6,804 nt of DNA from CAYNDB01 sp964395915 (GTDB lineage Bacteria > Nitrospinota_A > UBA7883 > JAJRTC01), in NCBI GenBank assembly GCA_964395915.1, contig CAYNDB010000122.1, positions 1 to 6,804 of the forward strand, written 5' to 3'. Below, piece after piece: positions 1 to 6,728 of the stretch (within the stretch, counting starts at the first letter, position 1; every line of letters begins with the position of its first letter). Made by a program: the position numbers and the translations under genes. The notes beneath the pieces are model-generated. The model did no database searches. It saw nothing but the letters and a program-made list of their open reading frames with translations, and was not told the origin of the DNA.

Positions 1-1
1 T

Positions 2-799
2 GTTGTCCATATATGCGCCCCGCTTTCCAAGCATGTTGAGCTAGTCGAAATGGCTCTTGAAAACGATGTCCATGTTATGGTTGAAAAGCCAATGACTTCC
101 ACATTGCCGGAAACAGAACATCTGTTAAATCTTGCGAATGAAAAGAACCTGCTATTATGTCCCGTACACCAGTTTCTGTTTCAGGATGGCTCCGCATGGG
201 CTCTTGAAAATATTCGAGAAGTCGGGAAAATGGTTCATACGGAAATTACGGTTTTCTCCGCTGGTGGCGAGGGGAGGGGCGCTAAGGAGCTGGATGATAT
301 TGTTGACGATATTCTTCCGCATCCGCTGTCATTACTACAGGCGTTTTATTCTCCGCTTATGAATGGTAAATGGAATATCCAACGCCCGGCGGAAGGAGAG
401 CTGCGCGCGATGACCGTTGTTGATGGTTCGACTCTATCGATAAACATAAGCATGAGCGCTCGACCAACAGAATGCTTAATGAAAATTGTCGATGACAAAG
501 GAACGTTTCACATCGACCTGTTTCATCGATATGCCTATAAGGTTGGCGGAAGGGTATCCAGGGCCGATAAAATATTCAACCCTTTGAAAGCTTCCGCCAA
601 GCGTTTCGCCACAGCGACGTTTAATCTCGGTAAAAGAGCTGTTATTAATGAGCCCGCCTATCCCGGCCTCCGATTATTGGTAAAACAGTTTTATAGCGCT
701 ATACGATCAAAAACAGCGAGCCCGCTTAGCGTCGATGACGTTATCAAAGTCGCTTACCTTCGTGATAAAATCATCAAAGAATCCAGAGGAAAAAAATGA
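2..799 (+). CDS. Gfo/Idh/MocA-family NAD(P)-dependent oxidoreductase, 5'-truncated by the window edge
   Basis: This gene enters from the left edge. The open frame runs from base 2 without a stop, so the ATG at 50 is internal and the true start lies upstream. The visible 265 residues begin in the second half of the Rossmann domain with the family pattern PLSKHVELVEMALEN..VHVMVEKP. The EKP lysine, catalytic or substrate-orienting in this family, is encoded at 86-88. Further on, DDILPHPLSLL supplies the histidine that usually sits in the substrate pocket, and the C-terminal part is the usual beta-sheet/helix domain. The missing N-terminus (about 80 residues by family comparison) would hold the GxGxxG dinucleotide site. 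Members oxidise or reduce sugar hydroxyls, often on nucleotide sugars, in the cytoplasm; the substrate cannot be told here. The TGA overlaps the next gene's ATG by four bases, so the two are translationally coupled and probably act in one pathway. The family call is firm; a sugar role is inference. Confidence 0.9.
   Translation, partial: VVHICAPLSKHVELVEMALENDVHVMVEKPMTSTLPETEHLLNLANEKNLLLCPVHQFLFQDGSAWALENIREVGKMVHTEITVFSAGGEGRGAKELDDIVDDILPHPLSLLQAFYSPLMNGKWNIQRPAEGELRAMTVVDGSTLSINISMSARPTECLMKIVDDKGTFHIDLFHRYAYKVGGRVSRADKIFNPLKASAKRFATATFNLGKRAVINEPAYPGLRLLVKQFYSAIRSKTASPLSVDDVIKVAYLRDKIIKESRGKK
785..790 (+). promoter_or_regulatory. Ribosome binding site of the radical SAM gene
   Basis: AGAGGA lies five bases upstream of the ATG at 796, inside the last codons of the oxidoreductase gene. 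It supports 796 as the start and fits translational coupling through the ATGA overlap at 796-799. Confidence 0.7.
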
Positions 800-2268
800 A
801 TTTTGCGTCTGCGATAGTTGTTAACCCTCCGAGTCCAGCAGGGTATGTGTCCAATAAGGACTCCATGGGGGGCTTCGGTCAGCTTTATCCTGTTGGCGCA
901 ACATTTTTTCCGCCTGTTGACATGCCTTACCTCATTAGTTATCTGGACTTTAAGGGGCATGACGTAAAGGTGTTCGAATGTCTTGGGTATGAGTGGGATC
1001 AAAACAAGCTCATAGAAAAAATCAATGAAATAAAAGAGCCTTCCCTGATAATCATAAGAACATCAGACCCCACCATCAAGAGCGACGCGCTGGTTGGCGC
1101 TGAGATAAAAAAGAGCTGTCCACAACATACGATAGCGTTTTACGGGCCTGTAGTTGAGCATAGGAAAGAGATAATCGAAAACTCTGGTGGAGCCGATTAT
1201 TTAATACTTGGAGAAGCGAACGAACCAGCGCATGCGCTTATGAATGGCGCCGACCCTCAAAATATCCTTAATCTGGAATATAAAGACAGCGCCGGATTGT
1301 GGCAAAAAACAGGCATGGGGCAAATGCAAACAGACCTCGACAGTTTACCTTTTCCCGCGTGGGACAGGATGCCGCATGACGCTTATAAAATCCCAAAGTC
1401 ATCAACCATGGGGGAGCTTAAGTTCCTCCCGATGGTCGCGTCGCGCGGGTGCCCATACGCATGCAACTATTGCCCATACCCTATAGCGCAGGGAACCAAG
1501 TGGAGGTTTCGTTCACCTCAAAATGTTGTTGATGAAATAGAAGAACTCTCTGCAAAACTTGGCGTAAACTATATTGTTTTCAGAGACCCCGTATTTTCAT
1601 TGAACCAGAAATGGGTGAAGGAAATATGCGGAGATATCGTCAACAGGGGAATAAAGGTGTTCTGGAAATGTGAGACGAGGTTTGATTGCGTGGAGCCAGA
1701 CACTCTTGAAGCTATGCGGCAGGCTGGGTGTGTTGGCATAAACTTTGGTATTGAGAGCTCAGATCCCGACATACAGCTCCAATCTGGCAGAAAACCGATT
1801 ACACCCGATGAAATAATCAGGAAACTCGATATCTGTAAAGACCTTGAGATCAAGACGTTCTGCTTTTTTATTATCGGACTGCCAGGGGATAGCGCAAAAT
1901 CTATTATGGACACGATACAGCTGGCGCTTAAAATAAAAACCGACTGGATACAATTTACGGCGGCTTCCCCGCTGACCGGAACAAAATTGCGAGACTGGGC
2001 TATATCAAAAGAGTTTATAGAAGACATTGATTATGATTATATCAATGCGCATCAGGTTGTGATGGGTAACGATAAATTATCAAAAAACGATATCAGACGT
2101 TTTTTACAGTTCGCAAAGTTTATTCAAAATAATATTATTAACAGACGCGGCATCCTTAAAGATTCGGAGGGTCGGGGGATTGTGTATAAAGGGTTAAAAA
2201 AGGTCGCTGATACCGCGTCAAGTATAGTTGGAACTATTATTTTTAAAGCTGGCAAAATATATCTGTAA
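796..2268 (+). CDS. B12-binding-domain radical SAM protein (class B-like), product unknown
   Basis: This 490-residue protein has two parts. Residues 1-150 resemble the N-terminal cobalamin-binding-type domain of BchE/HpnJ-like enzymes: VVNPPSP at the start, then PPVDMPYLISYL and GHDVKVFEC near 54-62. The histidine motif DxHxxG for base-off B12 binding is not visible, so cobalamin use is unproven. Residues about 205-430 form the radical SAM barrel. Its iron-sulfur motif CPYACNYC places cysteines at 219, 223 and 226, and conserved strands follow at FRDPVFSL (262-269), NFGIESS (316-322) and IIGLPGD (359-365). The enzyme should bind a 4Fe-4S cluster and S-adenosylmethionine and make a 5'-deoxyadenosyl radical. 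The substrate is unknown; relatives methylate, cyclise or rearrange lipids, sugars and tetrapyrroles. The four-base overlap with the oxidoreductase suggests a shared substrate, plausibly a surface glycan or its precursor (inference). The C-terminal 70 residues are basic and helical-looking with no recognised domain. Confidence 0.88.
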   Translation: MNFASAIVVNPPSPAGYVSNKDSMGGFGQLYPVGATFFPPVDMPYLISYLDFKGHDVKVFECLGYEWDQNKLIEKINEIKEPSLIIIRTSDPTIKSDALVGAEIKKSCPQHTIAFYGPVVEHRKEIIENSGGADYLILGEANEPAHALMNGADPQNILNLEYKDSAGLWQKTGMGQMQTDLDSLPFPAWDRMPHDAYKIPKSSTMGELKFLPMVASRGCPYACNYCPYPIAQGTKWRFRSPQNVVDEIEELSAKLGVNYIVFRDPVFSLNQKWVKEICGDIVNRGIKVFWKCETRFDCVEPDTLEAMRQAGCVGINFGIESSDPDIQLQSGRKPITPDEIIRKLDICKDLEIKTFCFFIIGLPGDSAKSIMDTIQLALKIKTDWIQFTAASPLTGTKLRDWAISKEFIEDIDYDYINAHQVVMGNDKLSKNDIRRFLQFAKFIQNNIINRRGILKDSEGRGIVYKGLKKVADTASSIVGTIIFKAGKIYL

Positions 2269-2278
2269 ACAATAAGCG

Positions 2279-2330
2279 CAAAAGCTTAAGTGGCTAAACG
2301 GATTATAACAGCTTTTTCAGCTTTTGTTTT
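2279..2330 (+). terminator. Possible weak terminator after the radical SAM gene
   Basis: CAAAAGCT (2279-2286) can pair with AGCTTTTG (2319-2326), which is followed by TTTT. A competing pairing with AGCTTTTT at 2310-2317 also exists. The stem is AT-rich and the loop is over 20 bases, so this is a weak candidate. It does sit where the operon should end. Confidence 0.25.
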
Positions 2331-2361
2331 ATTTACGGTAATCACTCCTCCTCCTCACAAT

Positions 2362-2375
2362 TGACCTTCCGGTCA
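2362..2375. repeat. Short inverted repeat TGACC-TTCC-GGTCA
   Basis: A perfect 5-base inverted repeat with a 4-base loop lies in the 277-base spacer before typA. It has no adjacent T-tract, so it does not read as a terminator. It could be a small hairpin or a protein site, or chance. Confidence 0.3.
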
Positions 2376-2505
2376 TAGCGGTTAAGCGGCTTTATTTACA
2401 AAGCGAATCCCGGCTTACATCCCCGCAATCGAAACTCGATAAAATCATTTTTAAAGACTGATACGCCGCTGGTTTCCTCATATTAAGCAACTATTTTCTA
2501 ATTTA

Positions 2506-2514
2506 TGTTATAAT
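2506..2514 (+). promoter_or_regulatory. Extended -10 promoter of typA
   Basis: TGTTATAAT is a perfect match to the extended -10 form TGnTATAAT, with the hexamer at 2509-2514. No good -35 hexamer is present 17 bases upstream (AGCAAC at 2486-2491), which extended -10 promoters tolerate. Transcription would begin near 2520-2522, giving a leader of about 25 bases that is rich in T and A. Confidence 0.6.
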
Positions 2515-2545
2515 AATCGTTTTTTTAAAAAGTAGCATAATACAA

Positions 2546-4375
2546 ATGAAACCAAGAAAAGACATAAGGAATATCTGCGTGATAGCTCACGTGGATCATG
2601 GAAAGACTACACTAGTCGACAGCTTGTTCAAACAGGCGGGAATGTTCCGCGAGAACGAGATTGTTGTGGAGCGGCTAATGGACGCCAATGACCTTGAGAA
2701 GGAGAGAGGTATCACCATTTTCTCGAAAAACGCCGCCGTCACATGGAGAGGGGTTAAGATCAATATAGTAGACACCCCCGGGCATGCCGACTTCGGCGGT
2801 GAGGTCCAGCGTATAATGAAAATGGTAGATGGGGCGTTGCTCCTTGTGGACGCTGTGGACGGCCCTATGCCACAAACCAAGTATGTATTGAAAAACGCCT
2901 TGGAAATAGGGCTAAGCCCCGTAGTTGTGATAAACAAGATCGACCGGCCAGACGCAAGGCCCGGCTGGGTTTTGGATCAGGTCTTTGACCTTTTTGTCGC
3001 TTTGGGCGCAAATGACAAGCAGCTCGATTTTCACACAGTTTACGCTTCAGCGAAAAACGGTATCGCCACGCTCGATACGGATATTCCCGGTGAATCAATG
3101 GCGCCACTGCTCGACACGATAGTTAACGACGTTGATCCACCTGAAGTTTCCCTGGACCAGCCATTTCGGATGCTGGCGACGTCGGTGGAATACGACAACT
3201 ATCTTGGGCGAATGGCGGTGGGGAAAATAGACAGGGGAAAGGTCTCCACCGGAGAAACAATCGCCAGAATTGACAGGGAAGGGAATATTACCTTCACGAA
3301 AATACAGAAGCTGTTTGTTTTCGAGGGAATCAAACAGAGGGAGACTGATTTGGCCACGGCTGGGGACATCGCAGTGATTGCGGCCGGATTCAAGGGGCTC
3401 GATATCGGCGAAACGCTAGCCGACAAAGACCTTCCGGAGGCTTTGCCTACAATCGAGATTGATGAACCGACAATTTCCATGAACTTTTCTATAAACACGT
3501 CTCCTTTTGCGGGAAAGTCTGGAGACAAGCTTACCGGCAGACATCTTGAAGAACGTCTCACACAGGAGCTTCGCTCTAACCTTGCGCTAAAGGTGGAAAG
3601 AGCGGAAGGGGGGGAAGCGTTTAAAGTGTCGGGCAGGGGAGAGCTTCACCTTTCCATCCTGATCGAGACCATGCGCCGTGAGGGATATGAGCTTTCAGTT
3701 TCCAAGCCACAGATTATCACGCGTGAAGTCGATGGAGCCGTAATGGAGCCGGAGGAGTTTTCTATTGTTGATGTGGACGAGCCATACTCCGGCAAGGTGA
3801 TCGAGAAATTCGGCAAGCGAAGGGGAGAGCTTAAAAATATGTCGAACATGGAAAAAGGGCAGATCAGGCTTGAGTTTACCATCCCGGCCAGAGGGCTTAT
3901 AGGTATGTACTCAGAGCTGCTTACAGAGACACGCGGCTCCGCTGTGGTCACCCACTCTTTCCACAGGCTTATTCCGTGGGCTGGCCCTATTGAAGGAAGG
4001 CGCAGCGGGTCGCTCGTCAGTCAGGACAACGGATTTGCGACGGCGTACGCTCTGGACAAACTGTCCGACAGAGGAGAGTTTTTCATCGGGGCTGGAACGG
4101 AAGTATATGAAGGAATGGTTGTTGGCGAATACAACAAAGGAAACGATATTGTCGTAAAAGTTTCAAAAGGTAAAAAGCTTACCAATGTGCGAGCCGCGTC
4201 CTCTGATGATACGATCAAGCTTACTCCTCCCAGAGCAATGTCGCTTGAGCAATGTCTGGAGTATCTTGCTGACGATGAGCTTGCTGAAGTTACTCCGGAC
4301 GCCATCCGAATACGCAAAAAATTCCTTCACGAAGAAGATCGCAAAAAACAGCGCAGAAGGGCAGGGGCGGCCTGA
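2546..4375 (+). CDS. typA: TypA/BipA ribosome-associated translational GTPase
   Basis: This complete 609-residue protein has the usual TypA length (about 600-615). Its GTPase motifs are all intact: G1 AHVDHGKT (14-21), G2 RGITI (54-58), G3 DTPGH (76-80) with the EF-G-type catalytic His80, G4 NKID (130-133) and G5 SAK (168-170). A beta-barrel domain II follows (about 200-295), then EF-G-like domains III and V (GRGELHLSIL lies in III; ARGLIGMYSELL ends V), and the TypA-specific C-terminal domain with NVRAASSDDTIKL and a basic tail. The family is an EF-G/LepA-like factor that binds the 70S ribosome and supports 50S assembly and growth under cold or other stress. The ATG at 2546 gives the normal family N-terminus, eight residues before the first beta strand. 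The Shine-Dalgarno is poor (AAGTAG at most). The gene has its own promoter and 142 bases follow before the next gene, so it is probably transcribed alone. Nothing looks defective. Confidence 0.98.
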   Translation: MKPRKDIRNICVIAHVDHGKTTLVDSLFKQAGMFRENEIVVERLMDANDLEKERGITIFSKNAAVTWRGVKINIVDTPGHADFGGEVQRIMKMVDGALLLVDAVDGPMPQTKYVLKNALEIGLSPVVVINKIDRPDARPGWVLDQVFDLFVALGANDKQLDFHTVYASAKNGIATLDTDIPGESMAPLLDTIVNDVDPPEVSLDQPFRMLATSVEYDNYLGRMAVGKIDRGKVSTGETIARIDREGNITFTKIQKLFVFEGIKQRETDLATAGDIAVIAAGFKGLDIGETLADKDLPEALPTIEIDEPTISMNFSINTSPFAGKSGDKLTGRHLEERLTQELRSNLALKVERAEGGEAFKVSGRGELHLSILIETMRREGYELSVSKPQIITREVDGAVMEPEEFSIVDVDEPYSGKVIEKFGKRRGELKNMSNMEKGQIRLEFTIPARGLIGMYSELLTETRGSAVVTHSFHRLIPWAGPIEGRRSGSLVSQDNGFATAYALDKLSDRGEFFIGAGTEVYEGMVVGEYNKGNDIVVKVSKGKKLTNVRAASSDDTIKLTPPRAMSLEQCLEYLADDELAEVTPDAIRIRKKFLHEEDRKKQRRRAGAA

Positions 4376-4439
4376 CTTTATAATCAAGCGAAAATATAGT
4401 GTCATATTACATGGTATTTCAATGCCTTAAGGGAGCCAA

Positions 4440-4456
4440 TTATCGTATACCGATAA
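4440..4456. promoter_or_regulatory. Inverted repeat, candidate operator of the Usp-permease operon
   Basis: TTATCG-TATAC-CGATAA has perfect 6-base arms around a 5-base centre. It ends eight bases before the -10 hexamer at 4465-4470 and so covers the expected -35 position (about 4442-4447). That placement suits a dimeric regulator. No T-tract follows, which argues against a terminator for typA. The regulator is not identified in this window. Confidence 0.45.
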
Positions 4457-4463
4457 CATAAGG

Positions 4464-4470
4464 TTATAAT
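4464..4470 (+). promoter_or_regulatory. -10 element of the Usp-permease operon promoter
   Basis: TTATAAT contains a perfect TATAAT at 4465-4470, preceded by GGT rather than the TG of an extended -10. The -35 is poor: TTATCG at 4440 lies too far off (19 bases) and is itself part of the inverted repeat. A weak -35 covered by a palindrome would fit an activator- or repressor-controlled promoter. The predicted start is near 4477, about 40 bases before the Usp gene. Confidence 0.45.
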
Positions 4471-4517
4471 AGCCAACTTTAGCTTTTACCGAGAGACCAT
4501 ATGCCGAGGGAAAGAAT

Positions 4518-4940
4518 ATGAGCAGCGCGGATATTGATGAAGGCAAAAGAAATATAATATTGATCGTTGGAGGAGAAGAAGGATTCTCCGATGAGATTGT
4601 TTCATATGCCACATCGATGGCGGACAGAATGGACTGCGATATTATCGCTCTTAACATCATACCGATGGGCCGCCGGTTATCTTTATTTTTAGACGCCGGA
4701 ATAAAGGAAAAACTTCAGGCGAAGGTTAAAGAAAAGGCTGACTCCTTCAGAAAAGTTGTAGATGTGACAAAAATCTCATTCACCCACATAGTCAAATTGG
4801 GTGATATCGATAAATCGATCAGGGAAATTCACCAGGAAACAGCAAGAATATCTTTTGTTATCGAAGAACCACAAAGCGCTCCAAACAAGGAGCCTATAAA
4901 AGGGAATTTTCCTGTCTATACTCTGGATAACGATAAATAG
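4518..4940 (+). CDS. Universal stress protein (UspA)-like small protein with degenerate nucleotide loop
   Basis: This 140-residue cytoplasmic protein has the layout of a single Usp domain. Beta strand 1 is NIILIVGGEE (12-21). A helix follows (DEIVSYATSMADRM), then strand 2 (CDIIALNIIP), a long central helix (KEKLQAKVKEKADSFRKVV), strand 3 (FTHIVKLGD), a helix (DKSIREIHQETA), strand 4 (ISFVIEEP) and a last strand (FPVYTL). The Usp ATP-binding signature between the last two strands (G-x2-G-x9-G-S/T) is missing and the segment is about 15 residues shorter than usual, so this member probably does not bind ATP in the usual way. GAGGG at 4506-4510, seven bases upstream, supports the ATG at 4518. 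The gene lies 36 bases before an SLC13 permease on the same strand, so it is likely co-transcribed. A regulatory partner role is plausible by analogy with TeaD, the Usp that controls the TeaABC transporter of Halomonas, but this is inference. The fold call rests on pattern and context. Confidence 0.7.
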   Translation: MSSADIDEGKRNIILIVGGEEGFSDEIVSYATSMADRMDCDIIALNIIPMGRRLSLFLDAGIKEKLQAKVKEKADSFRKVVDVTKISFTHIVKLGDIDKSIREIHQETARISFVIEEPQSAPNKEPIKGNFPVYTLDNDK

Positions 4941-4965
4941 CGATTGCTACCGATTTTTCATGAAC

Positions 4966-4971
4966 GGGAAG
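4966..4971 (+). promoter_or_regulatory. Ribosome binding site of the SLC13 permease
   Basis: GGGAAG sits five bases before the GTG at 4977 and eleven before the ATG at 4983. Spacing favours the GTG start, though the ATG two codons later gives nearly the same protein and cannot be excluded. Confidence 0.45.
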
Positions 4972-4976
4972 AATAA

Positions 4977-6593
4977 GTGGAAATGCTAACTGTAGAGATG
5001 ATGATGGTGATGGCTGTAATAGTGGTCACCGTTTTTCTTTTTATAGTCGAATGGGTGAGGGTGGATGTCGTAGCGATTATTGTAATGGTGTCTTTACCTT
5101 TGCTTGGGCTGGTTACGGCGAATGACGCGTTTGCGGGGTTTAGCAGTAATGCTGTGATTTCAATTATAGCCGTTATTATAATCGGCTCCGGACTGGATAG
5201 AACCGGNNNNNNNNNNNNNNNNNNNNNNNNNNNNNNNNNNNNNNNNNNNNNNNNNNNNNNNNNNNNNNNNNNNNNNNNNNNNNNNNNNNNNNNNNNNNNN
5301 NNNNNNCCGTTTGGTTTGTTTGATGTCACTCCGATCGGTATTGCCCTTATCATAGCCGGGCTTTTGTATTTTGTTATTTTCGGGCGTTTTGTGCTTCCGG
5401 CCCGCGGTGATATATCAGAAACAGAGAACACAATCAGCTTTAGTAAAAGATACCATTCCGCTGAAGGTTTATTTGAATTGGTGGTTCCGCCAAATTATGA
5501 AATTGACAAAACCCTTGAAGAGATGGCTGTGCGTCCGCAATACCTTATCAGCATCGTTGCGATAGCAAAACAAAATGGTAAGTTGAAAATATTTGCCCCG
5601 ACGCGAGATATGAAACTGGAGCCTGGTGACACCATTGCCGTGGTCGGCGCAAGTAGCGGTGTAAAGGCGTTTGCGCATGATTTTAATCTTTCAATTATAA
5701 GTCAGTTAGATGTTTTTAAGGATGATTTGGCGGCGGCAAACGCCGGAATGGTGGAGGTGATAATTCCTCCGCGATCAAACCTGGAGGGGGTGACATTGAG
5801 GGATACCCATTTCAGACAAAAATATCAAGTTAATCCTATCGCAATTAAAAGAGGGGCAAAGGTGTATTTTGGTGGCCTTTCAGATATTCCTCTCCAGGAA
5901 GGCGATGTAATATTGTTGCAGGGTTTGTGGGAAAAGTTTACCGTTTTACAGGAGTCGTCCGACTTTTCATTTATTACGTCTTTGGAAACCGATATTCCAA
6001 GGACGCGCAAGGCTACCATGGCCGCGGCGAGCTTTGGCGTAGCCCTTGTTCTGGTGATTACAGGTTATGTGAGCCTATCCGTAGCTCTTATGACAGGCGC
6101 GCTGTTGATGATACTTACAGAAGTATTATCCGTTGACGAAGCATACAAGGCGGTTGACTGGAGGACTGTTTTCCTTTTGGCTGGCTTGATCCCGCTTGGT
6201 GTGGCGACTGAAAAATCTGGGACCGCACAATTTATAGCGACGCACGTTCTAAATTTTGTAGGCGATGTGTCGCCAATATTTCTTCTAACGGTTATAGGCT
6301 TGCTAACATCAATGTTTACGCTTGTCGTATCAAACGTTGGGGCCACGGTATTGCTTGTTCCGCTTGCCATTAATATGGCGATCGTAGGAGGCGCCGATCC
6401 TCGTATGGCGGCCTTGACTGTCGCGGTGGCCGCTTCCAACACTTTTATTCTTCCAACGCACCAGGTAAACGCATACATCATGGGGCCAGGAGGGTATAAA
6501 ACAATTGATTATTTAAGAGCCGGATCAATTATGACCGTTTTATTCCTGGTTGTTATGATCGGGACAATGTATCTGTTTTACGGTATTGCTTGA
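4977..6593 (+). CDS. SLC13/DASS-family anion permease with two internal RCK_C (TrkA-C) domains, interrupted by an assembly gap
   Basis: An integral membrane transporter, probably sodium-coupled and for sulfate or another anion; algal SLT sulfate transporters share this architecture. Three hydrophobic segments precede the gap, ending in the family phrase NDAFAGFSSNAVISI...GSGLDRTG. After the gap, PFGLFDVTPIGIALIIAGLLY is typical of the segment before the soluble insert. Two RCK_C domains follow at about 5469-5700 (LFELVVPPN, then LEPGDTIAVVG) and 5748-5970 (MVEVIIPPRSN, then LQEGDVILLQG). These domains usually bind a ligand or gate transport. The membrane half resumes near codon 348 and includes SNVGATVLLVPLAI (codons 452-465) and SNTFILPTHQVNAY (487-500), the second family signature. 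The run of 100 N at 5207-5306 replaces the first signature (normally NNT..) and nearby helices. The frame is correct on both sides by family match. The start is GTG, or ATG at 4983. The gene lies 36 bases after the Usp-like gene. Substrate is not determined. Confidence 0.88.
   Translation: MEMLTVEMMMVMAVIVVTVFLFIVEWVRVDVVAIIVMVSLPLLGLVTANDAFAGFSSNAVISIIAVIIIGSGLDRTXXXXXXXXXXXXXXXXXXXXXXXXXXXXXXXXXXPFGLFDVTPIGIALIIAGLLYFVIFGRFVLPARGDISETENTISFSKRYHSAEGLFELVVPPNYEIDKTLEEMAVRPQYLISIVAIAKQNGKLKIFAPTRDMKLEPGDTIAVVGASSGVKAFAHDFNLSIISQLDVFKDDLAAANAGMVEVIIPPRSNLEGVTLRDTHFRQKYQVNPIAIKRGAKVYFGGLSDIPLQEGDVILLQGLWEKFTVLQESSDFSFITSLETDIPRTRKATMAAASFGVALVLVITGYVSLSVALMTGALLMILTEVLSVDEAYKAVDWRTVFLLAGLIPLGVATEKSGTAQFIATHVLNFVGDVSPIFLLTVIGLLTSMFTLVVSNVGATVLLVPLAINMAIVGGADPRMAALTVAVAASNTFILPTHQVNAYIMGPGGYKTIDYLRAGSIMTVLFLVVMIGTMYLFYGIA
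5207..5306. other. Assembly gap of exactly 100 N
   Basis: Exactly 100 N is the common placeholder for a scaffold gap of unknown size. It lies within the permease gene. Related SLC13 proteins usually carry roughly 90-100 residues between the GLxxTG phrase before the gap and the PFG-TPIG phrase after it, against 33 here. The true missing length is therefore probably near 280-300 bases. Confidence 0.95.
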
Positions 6594-6641
6594 TTTGGCG
6601 TTTCCAGGCCACCAGGAACTCACTACTGGAATTTGTTTTAT

Positions 6642-6651
6642 TCAGCGCTGA
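6642..6651. repeat. Palindrome TCAGCGCTGA between convergent genes
   Basis: This perfect 10-base palindrome lies 48 bases after the permease stop. It has a T-rich stretch before it (TTTGTTTTATT) but none after, so it is not a good plus-strand terminator. It may be chance. Confidence 0.25.
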
Positions 6652-6672
6652 GGAAACCTGGCTTCTGACTAT

Positions 6673-6709
6673 AAAAAAAAACCCCGTGACCAGATGAATA
6701 GCCACGGGG
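6673..6709 (-). terminator. Intrinsic terminator of the minus-strand gene
   Basis: A perfect 7-base GC-rich stem, CCCCGTG at 6682-6688 with CACGGGG at 6703-6709, encloses a 14-base loop. Read on the minus strand it is followed directly by nine T (6681 down to 6673). On the plus strand no T-tract follows the stem, so it serves the minus-strand gene ending at 6729, about 20 bases upstream, and not the permease. Confidence 0.9.
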
Positions 6710-6728
6710 ATGAGAAAACCTTATTTAT

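Noticed and set aside
50..52. ATG at 50 as the start of the oxidoreductase
   Set aside because: The same frame is open to the window edge and encodes conserved Rossmann-domain residues before this ATG, so it is an internal methionine.
1569..2027. 152-codon minus-strand open frame inside the radical SAM gene
   Set aside because: It lies opposite the conserved radical SAM core, its translation is low-complexity Ser/Ile-rich, and it has no recognisable domain or ribosome site. It is a shadow frame.
2361..2389. TTGACC at 2361 as the -35 of a second promoter before typA
   Set aside because: No acceptable -10 hexamer occurs 16-18 bases downstream (AAGCGG region), and TTGACC is largely explained by the small inverted repeat.
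4412..4425. GGTATTTCAATGCC after typA as a terminator
   Set aside because: The stem is five pairs at most with one G-U pair, and no T-tract follows.
4960..4990. ATG at 4960 as the permease start
   Set aside because: It is out of frame with the permease and reaches a stop after nine codons.
6065..6481. 138-codon minus-strand open frame opposite the permease C-terminal half
   Set aside because: It mirrors the membrane-segment codons of the permease and shows no family match, so it is a shadow frame.
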